The translations under genes and the position numbers were made by a program. The notes under the pieces are model-generated. The model had not been told where the DNA came from. It worked only from the letters and a program-made list of their open reading frames with translations, and ran no database searches. From contig NZ_FZPK01000008.1 of NCBI RefSeq assembly GCF_900198625.1, forward strand, positions 16,499 through 80,498: 64,000 bases of DNA, read 5' to 3'. The DNA comes from Helicobacter rappini. GTDB lineage: Bacteria; Campylobacterota; Campylobacteria; Campylobacterales; Helicobacteraceae. Numbering within the stretch: the first letter of the stretch is position 1; every line of letters starts with the position of its first letter. Shown here one piece after another: positions 63,788 to 64,000 of this stretch.

Positions 63788-63806
63788 ATAGAATCCTAGA
63801 TTCTAT
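63788..63806 (-). terminator. Inverted ATAGAATC/GATTCTAT pair with the stop codon in the loop
   Basis: Eight-bp perfect arms flank exactly three bases, which are the TAG stop of the right-edge gene on the minus strand. It may act as a terminator or only reflect the abundant heptamer. Confidence 0.4.
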
Positions 63807-64000
63807 TCCCCATCGCATACAACACTTGGGCTTTTTGCGTTTGTGTATCATACACCCAATGTGTGTCAAAAAATGTTTTTTCATCTCCATTGTCATCTAT
63901 GTCTAAAAGATAGAATCTATTGCCCTTGTGCCTTTGGTCTTGCATTTTTTGCTGCAGATTCTGTGAAATATCGCCAAAACAACCATCAGAAATAACGATT
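63796..64000 (-). CDS. C-terminal end of a protein cut by the right edge, possibly VWA-like
   Basis: The minus strand is open from the window edge to a TAG at 63796-63798, giving 67 residues: it begins IVISDGCFGDI, has RFYLLDIDDNGDEKTFF in the middle and ends YAMGNRI. The opening resembles a late strand of von Willebrand A domains (hydrophobic strand then SDG), but the fragment is too short to assign. The 5' end lies outside the window. Confidence 0.6.
   Translation of the reverse strand, partial: IVISDGCFGDISQNLQQKMQDQRHKGNRFYLLDIDDNGDEKTFFDTHWVYDTQTQKAQVLYAMGNRI

Noticed and set aside
63714..63896. Minus-strand frame of 60 codons
   Set aside because: It overlaps the partial right-edge gene in another frame and has no supporting features.
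1..64000. tRNA, rRNA, CRISPR array or replication origin
   Set aside because: I scanned for cloverleaf-like arms, regularly spaced direct repeats and DnaA-box clusters by eye and found none that I could support.

Overview
The window looks like chromosome of an enterohepatic Helicobacter (Campylobacterota). It is AT-rich with Helicobacter-type extended -10 promoters (TGnTATAAT without a clear -35). It carries the large Helicobacter-type flgL, hldE/hldD, gamma-glutamyltranspeptidase, a ferredoxin-ppx pair, minC-lpxC, and a complete cytolethal distending toxin operon. The species is not determined here. I saw no rRNA, tRNA, CRISPR array or intact insertion sequence.

Layout. 1-7.3 kb: M24 aminopeptidase (cut by the left edge), NSS sodium symporter, glutathionylspermidine-synthase-like ATP-grasp protein, Tat-type multicopper oxidase and a dCache chemoreceptor, all on the minus strand. 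7.6-13.9 kb: minus-strand series flgL (RpoN-type promoter), TsaB-like, hldD, hldE. 14-17 kb: HIT protein, exported ankyrin protein, and a GC-richer MetB/MccB-type enzyme. 17.2-24.6 kb is the accessory core: an unassigned two-gene module of glycine-rich membrane proteins behind a T13 tract, cdtABC, a scar with a glmS 3' remnant and a decayed reading frame, nfeD beside a truncated SPFH gene, and an exported SH3-like protein. 24.7-34.2 kb: ABC ATPase, RND/MMPL exporter, second chemoreceptor, mutS2 and a TtcA-like enzyme. 34.5-47.5 kb: ggt, a TraF-like outer-membrane protein, YrdC-like, aroA, a Sel1 protein, MFS transporter, plsY, a PabC-like enzyme, carA, DUF507, ppx and ferredoxin. 47.7-55.7 kb: trpE, thiE with a repeat-built tail, cytochrome c peroxidase plus a deleted partial copy of it, fabD, minC, lpxC. 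55.9-64 kb: a DUF268 gene with an in-frame G12 tract, acs, a TonB-dependent receptor, a CobB-type sirtuin and two genes at the right edge.

Structure beyond genes. (1) A palindromic element of about 77 bp lies intact inside thiE and in the 62.25 kb intergenic region. Single arms are inserted in frame in thiE and in the RND exporter, always read in the same frame, much like Rickettsia palindromic elements. (2) A separate 35-nt cassette is shared by thiE and the TsaB-like gene. (3) The heptamer AGATTCT/AGAATCT is very abundant. At several gene ends it forms inverted pairs fused to the stop codon, a pattern reminiscent of DNA-uptake-sequence terminators. (4) Two homopolymer tracts (G12, T13) suggest phase variation.

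Together the genes cover envelope building (heptose, lipid A, phospholipid), host interaction (CDT, GGT, chemoreceptors), metal and oxidative stress handling (multicopper oxidase, peroxidase, TonB receptor), and core metabolism.
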